NCBI RefSeq assembly: GCF_026341515.1
Contig: NZ_JAPEOK010000001.1
Span: 9,858,001 to 9,922,000, forward strand
Length of the DNA: 64,000 nucleotides
DNA from: Streptomyces sp. NBC_00878
GTDB taxonomy: Bacteria; Actinomycetota; Actinomycetes; Streptomycetales; Streptomycetaceae
Direction of reading: 5' to 3'
The notes beneath the pieces are model-generated. The model was not told the DNA's origin, made no database searches, and saw nothing but the letters and a program-made list of their open reading frames with translations. The position numbers were made by a program, and so were the translations under genes. This document shows positions 50,766 through 59,387 of this stretch, piece after piece; within the stretch, counting starts at the first letter, position 1; each line of letters opens with the position of its first letter.

Positions 50766-51917
50766 CTTGACGGCCTTCAGGATCACGAACTTCGCGTCGC
50801 TCGCGACCAGTTGACTGTTGCCGAACAGCCGCCGCAGCTTCACGTGGTAGCCGAGATGACGGTTGCCGACCACCCACAGCTCGCCGCCCGGCCGCAGCGC
50901 CCGGCGCGCCCCGGTGAACATCCGCCAGGCCATGGCGTCCGTCGTCGCCTGGTGCGAGTGGAAGGGCGGATTGTTCAGTACGAGGTCCACGCTCGCGTCC
51001 GGGACGCCGTCCATCCCGTCGCCGACGCGGAACTCTGCCTTGCCGTACTCCGCCGTGTCATCGGTGTTCGCCCGGTACGTGGCCTCCGCCGAGGTCACCG
51101 CCTGGTACGACTCGTCCACGAACAGTGCCTCGGCCCGCGGGCGTGCCAGAGCCATCGCCGTACCGACGACGCCGTTGCCGCAGCCCAGGTCCACGACGCG
51201 CTCGGCCCCGCCCTCGTACGGCAGGTGCTGGAGGAAGAACCTGGTGCCGATGTCGAGGCGCTCGGCGCAGAAGACGCCCGCGTGGTTGACGACGGTGCGG
51301 CCGGCGGCGGGACCGATGCCGTCCGGCAGCGTGTAGCTGTGCGGCCACGGGTTGGCCGGTCGCGAGAGACCCGGATTCGGTGTGCAGAAGATGAGGCGGG
51401 CCTTCTTCTCGGCCAGCGAGGTCCGGGTCGGGCCGAGGATCCGCTCGAACAGCTTCAGCGTGGAGGTGTGGATCTCCTTCACCATGCCCGTGCCGATGAC
51501 GACCGTCCCCACGTGCGCGGCAGGTGCCAGGCGCAGGAGCTGGTCCTCCAGGAGCGCGAGGCTCTTCGGCACGCGCACCAGCAGCACGTCGACATGGTCG
51601 ACCGGCGGGTCCTGGGTGGTGAGGAGACGTACGGAATCCTGGTCGGCGCCGTTGCGCGCCAGATTGGCCCGGGTCGCCTCCCGGGTCAGGAACGAGTCGG
51701 TGATCTGCACCGGCCGGTGCGCCCGCAGGGCAGTGGTGAGCGCTCCCCAGCGGTCGCCGACCACGACCACCGATCCGTCGAGCGACTGGTCGCCGGACGC
51801 GAGATGCTTCAGCAGATACTCGTCGGAGGCGTCCCACGCACGGAGCTGGTCACGGGAGTCCTCGGGGAAGCGGGCCAGCGTCAGCTCGGCCGAGGGGGTC
51901 GTCATACGGTCGGTCAT
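50757..51917 (-). CDS. RsmC/RlmG-like rRNA guanine-N2 methyltransferase
   Basis: A 386-residue methyltransferase with duplicated halves, as in RlmG/RsmC. The N-terminal degenerate half (about 1-185) starts near TLARFPEDSRDQLRAWDASD. The C-terminal half has the SAM motif VVDLGCGNGVVGTAMALARP (about 233-252) and the catalytic motif LVLNNPPFHSHQATTDAMAW (about 304-323; the NPPF signature of guanine/adenine-N methyltransferases). It should modify a guanine in 16S or 23S rRNA. Two ATG codons (51917, 51905) are possible starts, and neither has a strong ribosome site. It is divergent from alkB. Confidence 0.88.
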   Translation of the reverse strand: MTDRMTTPSAELTLARFPEDSRDQLRAWDASDEYLLKHLASGDQSLDGSVVVVGDRWGALTTALRAHRPVQITDSFLTREATRANLARNGADQDSVRLLTTQDPPVDHVDVLLVRVPKSLALLEDQLLRLAPAAHVGTVVIGTGMVKEIHTSTLKLFERILGPTRTSLAEKKARLIFCTPNPGLSRPANPWPHSYTLPDGIGPAAGRTVVNHAGVFCAERLDIGTRFFLQHLPYEGGAERVVDLGCGNGVVGTAMALARPRAEALFVDESYQAVTSAEATYRANTDDTAEYGKAEFRVGDGMDGVPDASVDLVLNNPPFHSHQATTDAMAWRMFTGARRALRPGGELWVVGNRHLGYHVKLRRLFGNSQLVASDAKFVILKAVKES

Positions 51918-51993
51918 TGGGGCCAGGCTATCCGAGGCGCAGCTCAGGGGGTTTCCGGCGTCCCTCCGACAGCGGTGCGCGAGGATGGGAGCC

Positions 51994-52644
51994 ATGGACG
52001 CCGAGCTGTTTCCCCGGGCCCGTACGGAGGTCGTGCCGGGCGCCGTGCACCTGCCGGACTGGCTGACACCCGAGCGCCAACGTGGGCTCCTCGACGCCTG
52101 CCGTGCCTGGGCACGCCCGCCCGCCGGGCTGCGTACGGTCCGCACACCCGGCGGCGGCACGATGACGTCCCGGCAGGTCTGCCTCGGCTGGCACTGGTAC
52201 CCGTACGGGTATGCGCGCACCGTCGCGGACGGGGACGGGGCGCCGGTCAAGGCCTTCCCCGAGTGGCTCGGCGAACTGGGCCGCCGCGCGGTCACCGACG
52301 CGCTGGGCCCGGCGGCGGCCGAGGCGGCGGCGTACGACATCGCGCTGGTCAACTTCTACGACGCCGACGCCCGGATGGGCATGCACCGCGACAGCGACGA
52401 GAAGTCCGGCGCCCCGGTCGTGTCGCTGAGCCTCGGCGACACCTGCGTCTTCCGTTTCGGCAACACCGAGTCGCGGGCCCGTCCCTACACGGACGTGGAA
52501 CTGCGCAGCGGTGACCTGTTCGTGTTCGGCGGGGACGCCCGTCTCGCGTACCACGGGGTGCCGCGTGTGTACGCGGGCACGGCGCCGCCCGAGTTGGGAC
52601 TGACCGGCCGTCTGAACGTGACCCTGCGGGTGAGCGGACTCTAG
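51994..52644 (+). CDS. alkB: AlkB-family Fe(II)/2-oxoglutarate DNA repair dioxygenase
   Basis: A 216-residue enzyme that removes alkyl groups from DNA bases by oxidation. Iron ligands are His and Asp of YDADARMGMHRDSDEKSGAP (H-x-D, about residue 130) and the later His in ARLAYHGVPRVYAG (about 190). The Arg residues in LTGRLNVTLRVSGL bind 2-oxoglutarate. RPARTEV-type N-terminus and LVNFYD also match AlkB. Length matches bacterial AlkB. The ATG at 51994 follows GAGGATGGGAG. It is a single gene, 85 bases before a ROK repressor on the same strand. Confidence 0.92.
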   Translation: MDAELFPRARTEVVPGAVHLPDWLTPERQRGLLDACRAWARPPAGLRTVRTPGGGTMTSRQVCLGWHWYPYGYARTVADGDGAPVKAFPEWLGELGRRAVTDALGPAAAEAAAYDIALVNFYDADARMGMHRDSDEKSGAPVVSLSLGDTCVFRFGNTESRARPYTDVELRSGDLFVFGGDARLAYHGVPRVYAGTAPPELGLTGRLNVTLRVSGL

Positions 52645-52728
52645 GCCGTCCGTTTCATCTGGGGCATCCGGTTCGTCCCTGCCGTTGTCCTGGTCGCCGG
52701 ACGACCGGATCATGGGAGACTCGCCCTC

Positions 52729-53970
52729 ATGAGCGGTAATGCGGCCCCCAGAGCGGCGGGAGAAGGAACCACCAGGACACGCCTGGACCGGGGGCGGGGT
52801 GCGCTCGGGCCTGCGCTGGAGCTCGTGCACACCGGACGAGCGCCCACGCGGGCCGTGCTCACCGCCGAGCTCGGCGTGACACGTGCCACGGCCGGTGCGG
52901 TCGCCGCGGAGCTCGAAGCGCTCGGACTGATCCACGTCGACGCGCGCCCCGGCGCCGCCGCCGGCTCGCAGGGCCGCCCCTCGCACCGGCTCGACCTCGC
53001 GGAGGACGGCCCCGTGGCCCTCGCCGCCCAGGTGCATGCCGACGGCTTCCGCGCGGCCCTGGTCGGCCTCGGTGGCCGTCTCGTCGCGACCGCGCCGGGC
53101 TGCGAGGCCGTCGACGCCGACCCGGCCAAGGTGCTCGGCTCGGTCGTCGAGGCGGGCGCCGAACTGCTCCGCGAGACGGGCCGCCGCTGCGTGGGCGCGG
53201 GCCTCGCCGTACCGTCGGCCGTCGCCGAACCCGAGGGCACCGCCCTCAACCCCCTCCACCTGGCCTGGCCGGCGGGCGCTCCCGTACGGGAGATCTTCGC
53301 GGAGCGCGTCCGCGCGGCCGGGATCACCGGACCGGCGTTCGCCGCCAACGACGTCAACCTCGCCGCGCTCGCCGAACACCGGCACGGCGCCGGCCGCGGC
53401 TCCCGCGACCTGCTGTGCGTGGCCACCGGGCACCGGGGAGTGGGCGGCGCGCTCGTCCTCGACGGCCGTCTGCACACCGGCAGTTCGGGCCTCGCGCTCG
53501 AAGTCGGACACCTCACCGTCAACCCGGAGGGGCGCCCCTGCCACTGCGGCAGCCGCGGCTGCCTCGACGTCGAGGCGGACCCCCTGGCGTTCCTGACCGC
53601 GGCGGGCCGTGACCCCGGCCCCGAGGTGTCACTGCTCCAGCAGTCCAACGACCTGATCCGCGACCAGTACGCCGACCCGACCGTACGCACGGCCGTCGAG
53701 GCGCTGATCGACCGGCTGGGCCTCGGCCTCGCGGGCCTGGTCAACATCCTCAACCCGGACCGCATCATCCTCGGCGGACTGCACCGCACGCTCCTCGACG
53801 CGGACCCGGAGCGGCTGCGTGCCGTGGTGGCAGACCGGAGCCTGTGGGGACAGAGCGGCGGCGTACCGATCCTCCCCTGCACGCTGGACCACAACAGCCT
53901 GGTCGGAGCGGCCGAGTTGGCGTGGCAGCCGGTCCTCGACGATCCGATCGCGGCGCTGGCTCAGGCCTGA
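52729..53970 (+). CDS. ROK-family transcriptional repressor
   Basis: A 413-residue protein. An N-terminal winged helix (about 15-75: GRAPTRAVLTAELGVTRATA then VAAELEALGLIHVD) is fused to a ROK kinase-like domain. The domain has the ROK zinc motif EGRPCHCGSRGCLDVEADP (about 266-284) and GVGGALVLDGRLHTGSSGLA. The kinase active site motif DxGGT is not clear (VALAAQVHADGFRAALVGL in its place), as expected for repressors of the NagC/XylR group. It should bind DNA and release it with a sugar or sugar phosphate. Its target is unclear; no sugar operon is beside it. Confidence 0.87.
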   Translation: MSGNAAPRAAGEGTTRTRLDRGRGALGPALELVHTGRAPTRAVLTAELGVTRATAGAVAAELEALGLIHVDARPGAAAGSQGRPSHRLDLAEDGPVALAAQVHADGFRAALVGLGGRLVATAPGCEAVDADPAKVLGSVVEAGAELLRETGRRCVGAGLAVPSAVAEPEGTALNPLHLAWPAGAPVREIFAERVRAAGITGPAFAANDVNLAALAEHRHGAGRGSRDLLCVATGHRGVGGALVLDGRLHTGSSGLALEVGHLTVNPEGRPCHCGSRGCLDVEADPLAFLTAAGRDPGPEVSLLQQSNDLIRDQYADPTVRTAVEALIDRLGLGLAGLVNILNPDRIILGGLHRTLLDADPERLRAVVADRSLWGQSGGVPILPCTLDHNSLVGAAELAWQPVLDDPIAALAQA

Positions 53971-54013
53971 GCGCCGGAAGCGGTGGGGGCGACGGTGGCG
54001 CCGGGCTCCGCCG

Positions 54014-54592
54014 TCACCACTGCCGCCCTCGCGGCAGCCTGTCGCGCGCCGGCGCCGACAGATGCAGCACCCGGTACACCTCACCGGTCGCCTTGGGCGC
54101 GTCGTGGGCCCAGAGGGAGAAGTACACGAGCTCCCAGTGGCGCGGGTCGACGGCGACAGCGGCGCCCACGACCCCGTCCAGCGCGGCCAGCCGCCCCGTC
54201 TCCCGTACGGCCTCCTCCGTCATCTCGGCGAGTTGCGCTCCCTCCGGAATGCTCACGCGCCGACGCACCGCGACCTCGGGCGGGGCAGCCGCGGCGCCCC
54301 CGTCCTCGTACGCGAGGCCCGTCCAGTGCTGCACCACCGGGCGCCCGAAGTCGTTCACGAGGCCCTGGAATCCGGGCCCCCAGAGGAAGGAGTTCATGCC
54401 TTCTGGGGTGTGCCAGAGGTAGAACGGCGCGTACTGGTTCACCGGGGAGCCGTCCACTCCGCGCTCGCGCAGCAGGAAGGCCTTGAGACCGAGCCCGTCC
54501 CAGTCGTCCAGCAGGTGTCCGAGGCGGGCCACCCGGTCGCGGACGATGCCCATGTCGTAGTCGGCGGGCAGGCAGCAGGGACACCACTGCAT
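54014..54592 (-). CDS. DUF4865-family protein
   Basis: A 192-residue protein matching a DUF4865-type actinobacterial and proteobacterial family: LPADYDMGIVRDRVARLGHL (residues 8-27), KAFLLRERGVDGSPVNQYAP, FYLWHTPEGMNSFLWGPGFQ and GLVNDFGRPVVQHWTGLAYE. Function is unknown; members are thought to be cytoplasmic. The IS701-like element begins 16-20 bases upstream of the ATG, so the native promoter is cut off, and any expression must come from the element. The N-terminal residues MQWCPCC are Cys-rich compared with other members and may reflect drift. Confidence 0.82.
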   Translation of the reverse strand: MQWCPCCLPADYDMGIVRDRVARLGHLLDDWDGLGLKAFLLRERGVDGSPVNQYAPFYLWHTPEGMNSFLWGPGFQGLVNDFGRPVVQHWTGLAYEDGGAAAAPPEVAVRRRVSIPEGAQLAEMTEEAVRETGRLAALDGVVGAAVAVDPRHWELVYFSLWAHDAPKATGEVYRVLHLSAPARDRLPRGRQW

Positions 54593-54607
54593 GTACGAAT
54601 TCTGTGC

Positions 54608-54611
54608 CTAG
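54608..54611. repeat. Target-site duplication CTAG (left)
   Basis: CTAG directly outside the left end of the IS701-like element, matched by CTAG at 56179-56182. CTAG is rare in such a GC-rich genome. Confidence 0.6.
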
Positions 54612-56178
54612 TACTCCAGCAGTACTTCGTGGCTTGACCTGGGGAAACGTCGAGCGGTGGGAGTGTAGCGGGCGGGAAGTCGTCACGGACGGCTTCGGCC
54701 CGCACGCCCCTCGAAGGAGTGCCCCCGATGGCAAGGTCGCCCCGGGCCTGGGAAGCCTCGGGTCGTGATCACCGAACAGGCAGCCGAGACCTGGGACCGC
54801 GACCTGGACCACCTCTTCACCACCATCGGGCGCCACTTCGGCCGTGTCGAACCACGCCGCCGCATGCGGGACTACGTGCGCGCACTGCTCGCCCCGGTGG
54901 CCCGAAAAAACAGCTGGCAACTTGCCGAACACGCCGGCCACGCCACCCCAGACGGACTGCAGCACCTGCTCTCCCGAGCCCGCTGGAACCCCGACGACAT
55001 CCGCGACGACCTGCAGACCTACGTCGCCGAACACCTCGGCCGCCCCGACGGTGTACTGATCATCGACGACACCGGGTTCCTGAAGAAGGGCACTACATCC
55101 GCCGGAGTCCAAAGGCAGTACTCCGGCACCGCCGGCCGCACCGAGAACTGCCAGATCGGCGTCTTCGCCGCCTACACCAGCACAGCCGGCCGCGCCCTGG
55201 TGGACCGGGAGCTCTACCTGCCCAAGTCCTGGACGGACGACCGTGACCGCTGCCGCGCCGCCAAGGTCCCCGACGAGCGGGAGTTCGCCACCAAGAACAC
55301 CCTCGCGGCGACGATCGTCCGCAGGGCGCTGGCCTCGCCGCTGCCGGTCGCCTGGGTCACGGCGGACGCCGCCTACGGACAGGACAACCGCTTCCGCCGG
55401 ATGCTGGAAACATCCGGCGTCGGCTACGTCCTCGCCGTCCCCAAGTCCCAGTTCTCCCTGGCCGGCCCACGCATCGACAAGGCCTTCGAGCAGGCCCCCG
55501 ACCAGGCATGGGAACGCCGTTCCTGCGGCGCGGGCGCGAAGGGACAGCGCGAATACGACTGGGCAGCCGTCCAGTTGCGCCCAGTGTCCGAGTACGACCA
55601 CCAGGACGGCGTGTTGATCCGTCGACGGTGGGCGCTGGCACGGCGCAGCTTGAGTCGTCCGGACGAGATCGCCTACTACCTCGGCTACGCACCGCTGGAT
55701 GTCGGCGTGGACGAACTGGTGCGCGTCGCCGGCGCCCGGTGGGCGATCGAAGAGTGTTTCCAGGCAGCGAAGAACGAGTGCGGCCTGGACGAGTACGAAG
55801 TCCGCCGCTACGTCGGCTGGTACCGGCACATCACCCTGGCCATGCTCGCCCACACCTTCCTCGTTGCGATGAGCTCGCGAGCAGCCGAAAAAGGGGATCC
55901 TCCGGTGAGGATGCCGTGGTCATCGAGCTCACCGTGGCAGAAGTGCGGCGACTCCTGGCAGCTCACACACCCCGAGACCTTCACACCCTCACTCACGTGT
56001 TGAGCTGGTCGCACTGGCGCCGACGACGCCAAGCGGTGGCCCGCCGCTGCCACTACCGACGTCGGGGGCACTCCTTCGAGGGGCGTGCGGGCCGAAGCCG
56101 TCCGTGACGACTTCCCGCCCGCTACACTCCCACCGCTCGACGTTCCCCCAGGTCAAGCCACGAAGTACTGCTGGAGTA
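54612..56178 (+). mobile_element. IS701-like insertion sequence with 117-bp inverted repeats
   Basis: Inverted repeats 54612-54728 and 56062-56178 match along 117 bases with one mismatch seen (TACTCCAGCAGTACTTCGTG at the outer ends). They flank a transposase gene. CTAG occurs directly outside both ends (54608-54611 and 56179-56182), fitting a 4-bp target duplication. The right end is followed by another TACTCCAGC. The element is 1567 bp. Confidence 0.88.
54765..56107 (+). pseudogene. IS701-family transposase, frameshifted near its C-terminus
   Basis: The first frame (54765-56003) encodes most of an IS701/DDE transposase: VLIIDDTGFLKKGTTSAGVQ (about 95-114) gives the first Asp, WVTADAAYGQDNRFRRML the second, and ARWAIEECFQAAKNECGLDE the Glu. 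Near 55888-55896, at AAAAAGGGG, homology passes to another frame, which continues EDAVVIELTVAEVRRLLAAH and ends at 56107 inside the right repeat. A one-base change in the tract, or ribosomal slippage at A-AAA-G, would explain this. IS701 transposases are normally one reading frame, so inactivation is more likely. Confidence 0.8.
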
Positions 56179-56182
56179 CTAG
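56179..56182. repeat. Target-site duplication CTAG (right)
   Basis: Matches the CTAG at the left end. It is followed by TACTCCAGCCGTAG, whose first nine bases repeat the terminal bases of the element, which suggests a related relic at the target or a strong site preference. Confidence 0.55.
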
Positions 56183-56247
56183 TACTCCAGCCGTAGATCG
56201 TGATCACGAGACGCTGTGGCGGGCTCGTCAGTCACTACGGGGAGGGC

Positions 56248-56832
56248 TTACTGTCCGCCGAGTTGGAGCACAACAACCACGTACAGGCTCCCGGCCACGG
56301 TCAGAAGCAGAAAAGAGAGAACCGTATGGGCGACGAGCCCTCGCCCTGGAGCAAGGCCCAGATGCGCCCGGGCCGCACGGCTCACATGGGGCCCGGTGAC
56401 ACCTCGCGCGGCGTTCGCGTCCGCCTTCTCGATCGCTCGGCGTAGTTTCCTGCGGCTTCTCTCAGTCGTGATACCAAGGCGCACACCGTCGGCGTCGCGC
56501 ACCCACAGCGTCCGGTACGCGCTGCCGTACGAGAAGGTCGTCAGCAGTCGGACGGAGGTGATCTGGTTGAGATCGACGGACCGCTCGCCGGTCAAGGTGC
56601 GCGCAGTCAGGTGCGACGATGAGTGCCGGAACGGGGCTCGCTCCTCGCACAACGCGGGTAGGAGGACGAAGCCGACGATCACGGACAGCAGGCCAAGCAC
56701 GATGGGTGCGCCGTTCGGGGCTACCCCCGCCCTGGCCAGCCCGTAGCCACCGAGAGGCAGCAGAAGAACCGTCACCGCCAGGCCCGATCCGATGCGGGCA
56801 CGTGCCACGCTGCGGGTTGTGGTTGCTTCCAC
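56248..56832 (-). CDS. Membrane protein of unknown function (PH-like)
   Basis: A 194-residue protein. Two N-terminal helices (IGSGLAVTVLLLPLGGYGLA about 14-33; APIVLGLLSVIVGFVLLPAL about 42-61), then a soluble beta-rich segment of about 70 residues (LTARTLTGERSVDLNQITSV, LLTTFSYGSAYRTLWVRDAD), and a final helix (TVLSFLLLTVAGSLYVVVVL). The soluble part resembles bacterial PH-like domains, but I cannot confirm that. The GTG at 56832 is the likely start. It is trapped between the IS701-like and IS256-like elements; its stop is 66 bases from the IS701 copy. No named family recognised. Confidence 0.65.
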   Translation of the reverse strand: MEATTTRSVARARIGSGLAVTVLLLPLGGYGLARAGVAPNGAPIVLGLLSVIVGFVLLPALCEERAPFRHSSSHLTARTLTGERSVDLNQITSVRLLTTFSYGSAYRTLWVRDADGVRLGITTERSRRKLRRAIEKADANAARGVTGPHVSRAARAHLGLAPGRGLVAHTVLSFLLLTVAGSLYVVVVLQLGGQ

Positions 56833-57002
56833 TGACGCCCCCGTTTCTGTCGGCGGACATCAGCATGCATGTACGGCGGACCTTCGCACATTGCCAGCGT
56901 CCGGCAATCTTCTGCTCGGGATCCGCCGGGGCCGGGCCCAAGTATCAGGACGACTCCGTGATCTCGTCGTTCGCCGCGGGAACAGGACGGCCACCGTGAT
57001 CT

Positions 57003-58375
57003 GGGTCTGTACGGTGAGCGGTGTAACTCCCGAGCTGGAAGCGACAGTTGATGACTGACGTGACGAGTGACACCGAGGCCGGGAAGGCCGCTGTGAGTGG
57101 GGCGAGCGCCGTGGATGACGGGCTGGTCGCCGAGCTGGTGGCCCGGGCTCAAGCCAGTGGCGTGAAGCTCACCGGGGATGGCGGCCTGCTGCAGCAGCTG
57201 ACCAAGCGGGTGCTGGAGTCCGCGCTGGAGGGCGAGCTCACTGATCATCTGGGGCACGAGCCCGGAGAACGGGCCGAGGGTGGCCGCGACAACTACCGAA
57301 ACGGGCACCGCTCCAAGACGGTGATCACCGAGTCGGGGCCGGTCGAGATCGCGGTGCCGCGGGACCGGGCCGGGTCGTTCGAGCCGCAGCTGGTCAAGAA
57401 GCGGCAGCGGCGTCTGGGCGGGGTGGACGAGATGGTCCTGTCGCTGTCGGCGAAGGGGCTGACGCACGGGGAGATCTCCGCGCATTTCGCCGAGGTGTAC
57501 GGCGCGGAGATCTCCAAGTCCACGATCTCCACGATCACCGACAGCGTGATGGCCGGCATGTCGGAATGGCAGAACCGTCCGCTGGACAGCGTCTACCCGG
57601 TCGTCTTCATCGATTGTGTGAACGTGAAGGTCAGGGACGGTCAGGTCGCCAACCGGCCCGTCTACATGGCGGTGGCGGTCACCGCCGAGGGCCACCGGGA
57701 CATTCTGGGTCTGTGGATCGGCGATGGCGGGGAGGGCGCAAAGTACTGGCTCCAGGTCCTGACCGAGATCAAGAACCGTGGCGCGGCCGATGTCCTGATG
57801 CTGGTCTGTGACGGCCTGACCGGCCTCCCGGACGCCGTGAATACCGTCTGGCCTGCGACGATCGTCCAGACCTGCGTCGTTCACCTATTACGGAACAGCT
57901 TTCGTTACGCGGCCCGGCAGGACTGGGAGAAGATCGCGAAGGCGCTCAGGCCCGTTTACACCGCCCCGACTGAAGAGGCTGCGCTGGAGCGGTTCGTGGA
58001 GTTCACCGACGCCTGGGGCGGGAAGTATCCGGCGATCGTCCGGCTCTGGGAGGCGGCCTGGGCGGAGTTCGTGCCCTTCCTCCGGTTCGACGTGGAGATC
58101 CGCAGGATCGTCTGCACCACCAACGCGATCGAGAGCATCAACGCACGGATCCGCAAGGCCGTCCGGGCCCGGGGACACTTCCCCACCGACCAGGCCGCCC
58201 TCAAGTGCGTCTACCTGGCCGTCATGAGCCTGGACCCGACCGGCACCGGACGCAAACGCTGGACCATGCGCTGGAAGGCCGCACTCCAAGCCTTTGACAT
58301 CACCTTCGACGGCCGGCTCGCCGCCGGACGACGCTGAAGAAACCGACCGAGTTCCACCGTTCGCTACACAGACCC
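57003..58375 (+). mobile_element. IS256-family insertion sequence
   Basis: Imperfect inverted repeats begin GGGTCTGTACGGTGAGCGGT at 57003 and, on the complement, GGGTCTGTGTAGCGAACGGT from 58375. They enclose one transposase gene in 1373 bp, a normal IS256 size. The 8 bases outside each end (CGTGATCT and GGGCTAGG) do not match, so no target duplication is seen. Confidence 0.85.
57051..58337 (+). CDS. IS256-family (mutator-type) transposase
   Basis: A 428-residue DDE transposase that appears intact. Early motif LTKRVLESALEGELTDHLGH (about 47-66) and RDNYRNGHRSKTVITESGPV are typical of IS256/Mutator. The catalytic triad is probably in YPVVFIDCVNVKVRDG (about 178-193), DVLMLVCDGLTGLPDAV (about 241-257) and CTTNAIESINARIRKAVRAR (about 349-368). 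The ATG at 57051 is directly after an alternative TTG. It should be able to move the element and act in trans on relatives. Confidence 0.93.
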   Translation: MTDVTSDTEAGKAAVSGASAVDDGLVAELVARAQASGVKLTGDGGLLQQLTKRVLESALEGELTDHLGHEPGERAEGGRDNYRNGHRSKTVITESGPVEIAVPRDRAGSFEPQLVKKRQRRLGGVDEMVLSLSAKGLTHGEISAHFAEVYGAEISKSTISTITDSVMAGMSEWQNRPLDSVYPVVFIDCVNVKVRDGQVANRPVYMAVAVTAEGHRDILGLWIGDGGEGAKYWLQVLTEIKNRGAADVLMLVCDGLTGLPDAVNTVWPATIVQTCVVHLLRNSFRYAARQDWEKIAKALRPVYTAPTEEAALERFVEFTDAWGGKYPAIVRLWEAAWAEFVPFLRFDVEIRRIVCTTNAIESINARIRKAVRARGHFPTDQAALKCVYLAVMSLDPTGTGRKRWTMRWKAALQAFDITFDGRLAAGRR

Positions 58376-58483
58376 GGGCTAGGAGCACCTGCGTCGGCAC
58401 CCCACCCACGACCGGTTCAGGATCGTCAGCATGACCGCATGGCGTCTCGCGCCCGGAAGTGCCGAGCAGGAGGTAGACCAGCC

Positions 58484-59011
58484 ATGATCGATGACGAGCT
58501 GGACGACAGCCTGACAGTGGTAGATCTTGCGATCGAATGTCTGAAGAGGTGGCAGTTCTACACCTGGCCGGAGGTTCAGAGGGCGGCGAAGTCTGTCGGG
58601 ACCCTCATCCTTGAGCAGCTCGTCAGCCGCGACCTCTGGGACGGTCTGACGCAGGCCGATCAGGCTGCGGTTCACTGGCTCATGGCGGAGGGGCATGCCG
58701 TGAGCGGCGTGCAGGAGGAGCGCCTCGATCGTGATCGCGAAGGGCCCCGAATCCAGTCGCTCTATGAGGCTGCCGACCACTTCACCGCGCTATGTGGCGG
58801 CCGTTGGTACCAGGGAAAGCAGGGGCGGGTGCGTGAGGGGCGCTCTGCCGTCGACTTTGCGGCGCGCTTCACGGTGATGCCTGACGGGTGGCGTGAGGAG
58901 GCCATGCGGCGGGCTATGGCCGGCCAGGACATCGCCTCGACGATCGCTCAGGCTGCCATGTACCGCAACATCCTCCGCAGCGTGCACGGCATTGGTTCGA
59001 CGAATGAGTAG
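58484..59011 (+). CDS. Hypothetical protein next to IS256-like element
   Basis: A 175-residue soluble protein with no family I recognise. It starts MIDDELDDSLTVVDLAIECL and contains KRWQFYTWPEVQRAAKSVGT, DGLTQADQAAVHWLMAEGHA and GWREEAMRRAMAGQDIAST, mostly helical by appearance. AGGAGG lies nine bases upstream of the ATG, a strong ribosome site, and codon use looks real. It overlaps a Cys-rich small open frame (ATGAGTAG), forming a likely two-gene unit. By its place in an IS cluster, it may be part of a former mobile element; its role is unknown. Confidence 0.6.
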   Translation: MIDDELDDSLTVVDLAIECLKRWQFYTWPEVQRAAKSVGTLILEQLVSRDLWDGLTQADQAAVHWLMAEGHAVSGVQEERLDRDREGPRIQSLYEAADHFTALCGGRWYQGKQGRVREGRSAVDFAARFTVMPDGWREEAMRRAMAGQDIASTIAQAAMYRNILRSVHGIGSTNE

Positions 59012-59387
59012 GCAACCCACGTGCTGTGGAAGGCCCATGGTTCTGTCGCAGGATCGCAAGACGTATACGTGCCTGGAGTGTTGGGCCGGTTGCTGTTGGA
59101 CGGGCCGGCGCGCGGTGGGGCGGCAGGGTTCTGGGGCCGGTGAGGTTGGCCACCCGGGACCCTGCTCGCTCCACCCCCTCTGTCCGATCCGCCTCCCCGT
59201 CCCCGTGCCTAGGGGAGCGGGCGGAGGGGATGTAGCCACGTTCACCTCACTGTGCCGAGGTGGGCGGGGCTTCGACGTTTCCGCAGGTCAAGGGGTTTTC
59301 TATCGATACCTCCAGCGGCTTCAACGGCTGTTTTCTGCTGTGCCTGCTGTGACGAGTTCTAACCGTCCGTACGGGCAGGGGAGTTGA
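59004..59387 (+). CDS. Short Cys-rich protein (possible zinc ribbon), uncertain
   Basis: A 127-residue frame starting MSRQPTCCGRPMVLSQDRKT then YTCLECWAGCCWTG. The Cys pairs in the first 35 residues resemble a zinc ribbon. The start codon overlaps the stop of the preceding gene (ATGAGTAG), which suggests coupling. After about residue 45 the sequence becomes low-complexity (Gly/Pro/Arg) and overlaps the 3' end of the convergent TetR gene by 29 bases, so the real protein may be shorter or the 3' part may be degraded. Confidence 0.4.
   Translation: MSRQPTCCGRPMVLSQDRKTYTCLECWAGCCWTGRRAVGRQGSGAGEVGHPGPCSLHPLCPIRLPVPVPRGAGGGDVATFTSLCRGGRGFDVSAGQGVFYRYLQRLQRLFSAVPAVTSSNRPYGQGS

Noticed and set aside
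55881..55900. Programmed -1 frameshift as normal expression of the IS701 transposase
   Set aside because: The A5G4 tract could slip, but it is not a canonical X-XXY-YYZ site and IS701 transposases are usually single frames. I keep it as a minor alternative to mutation.
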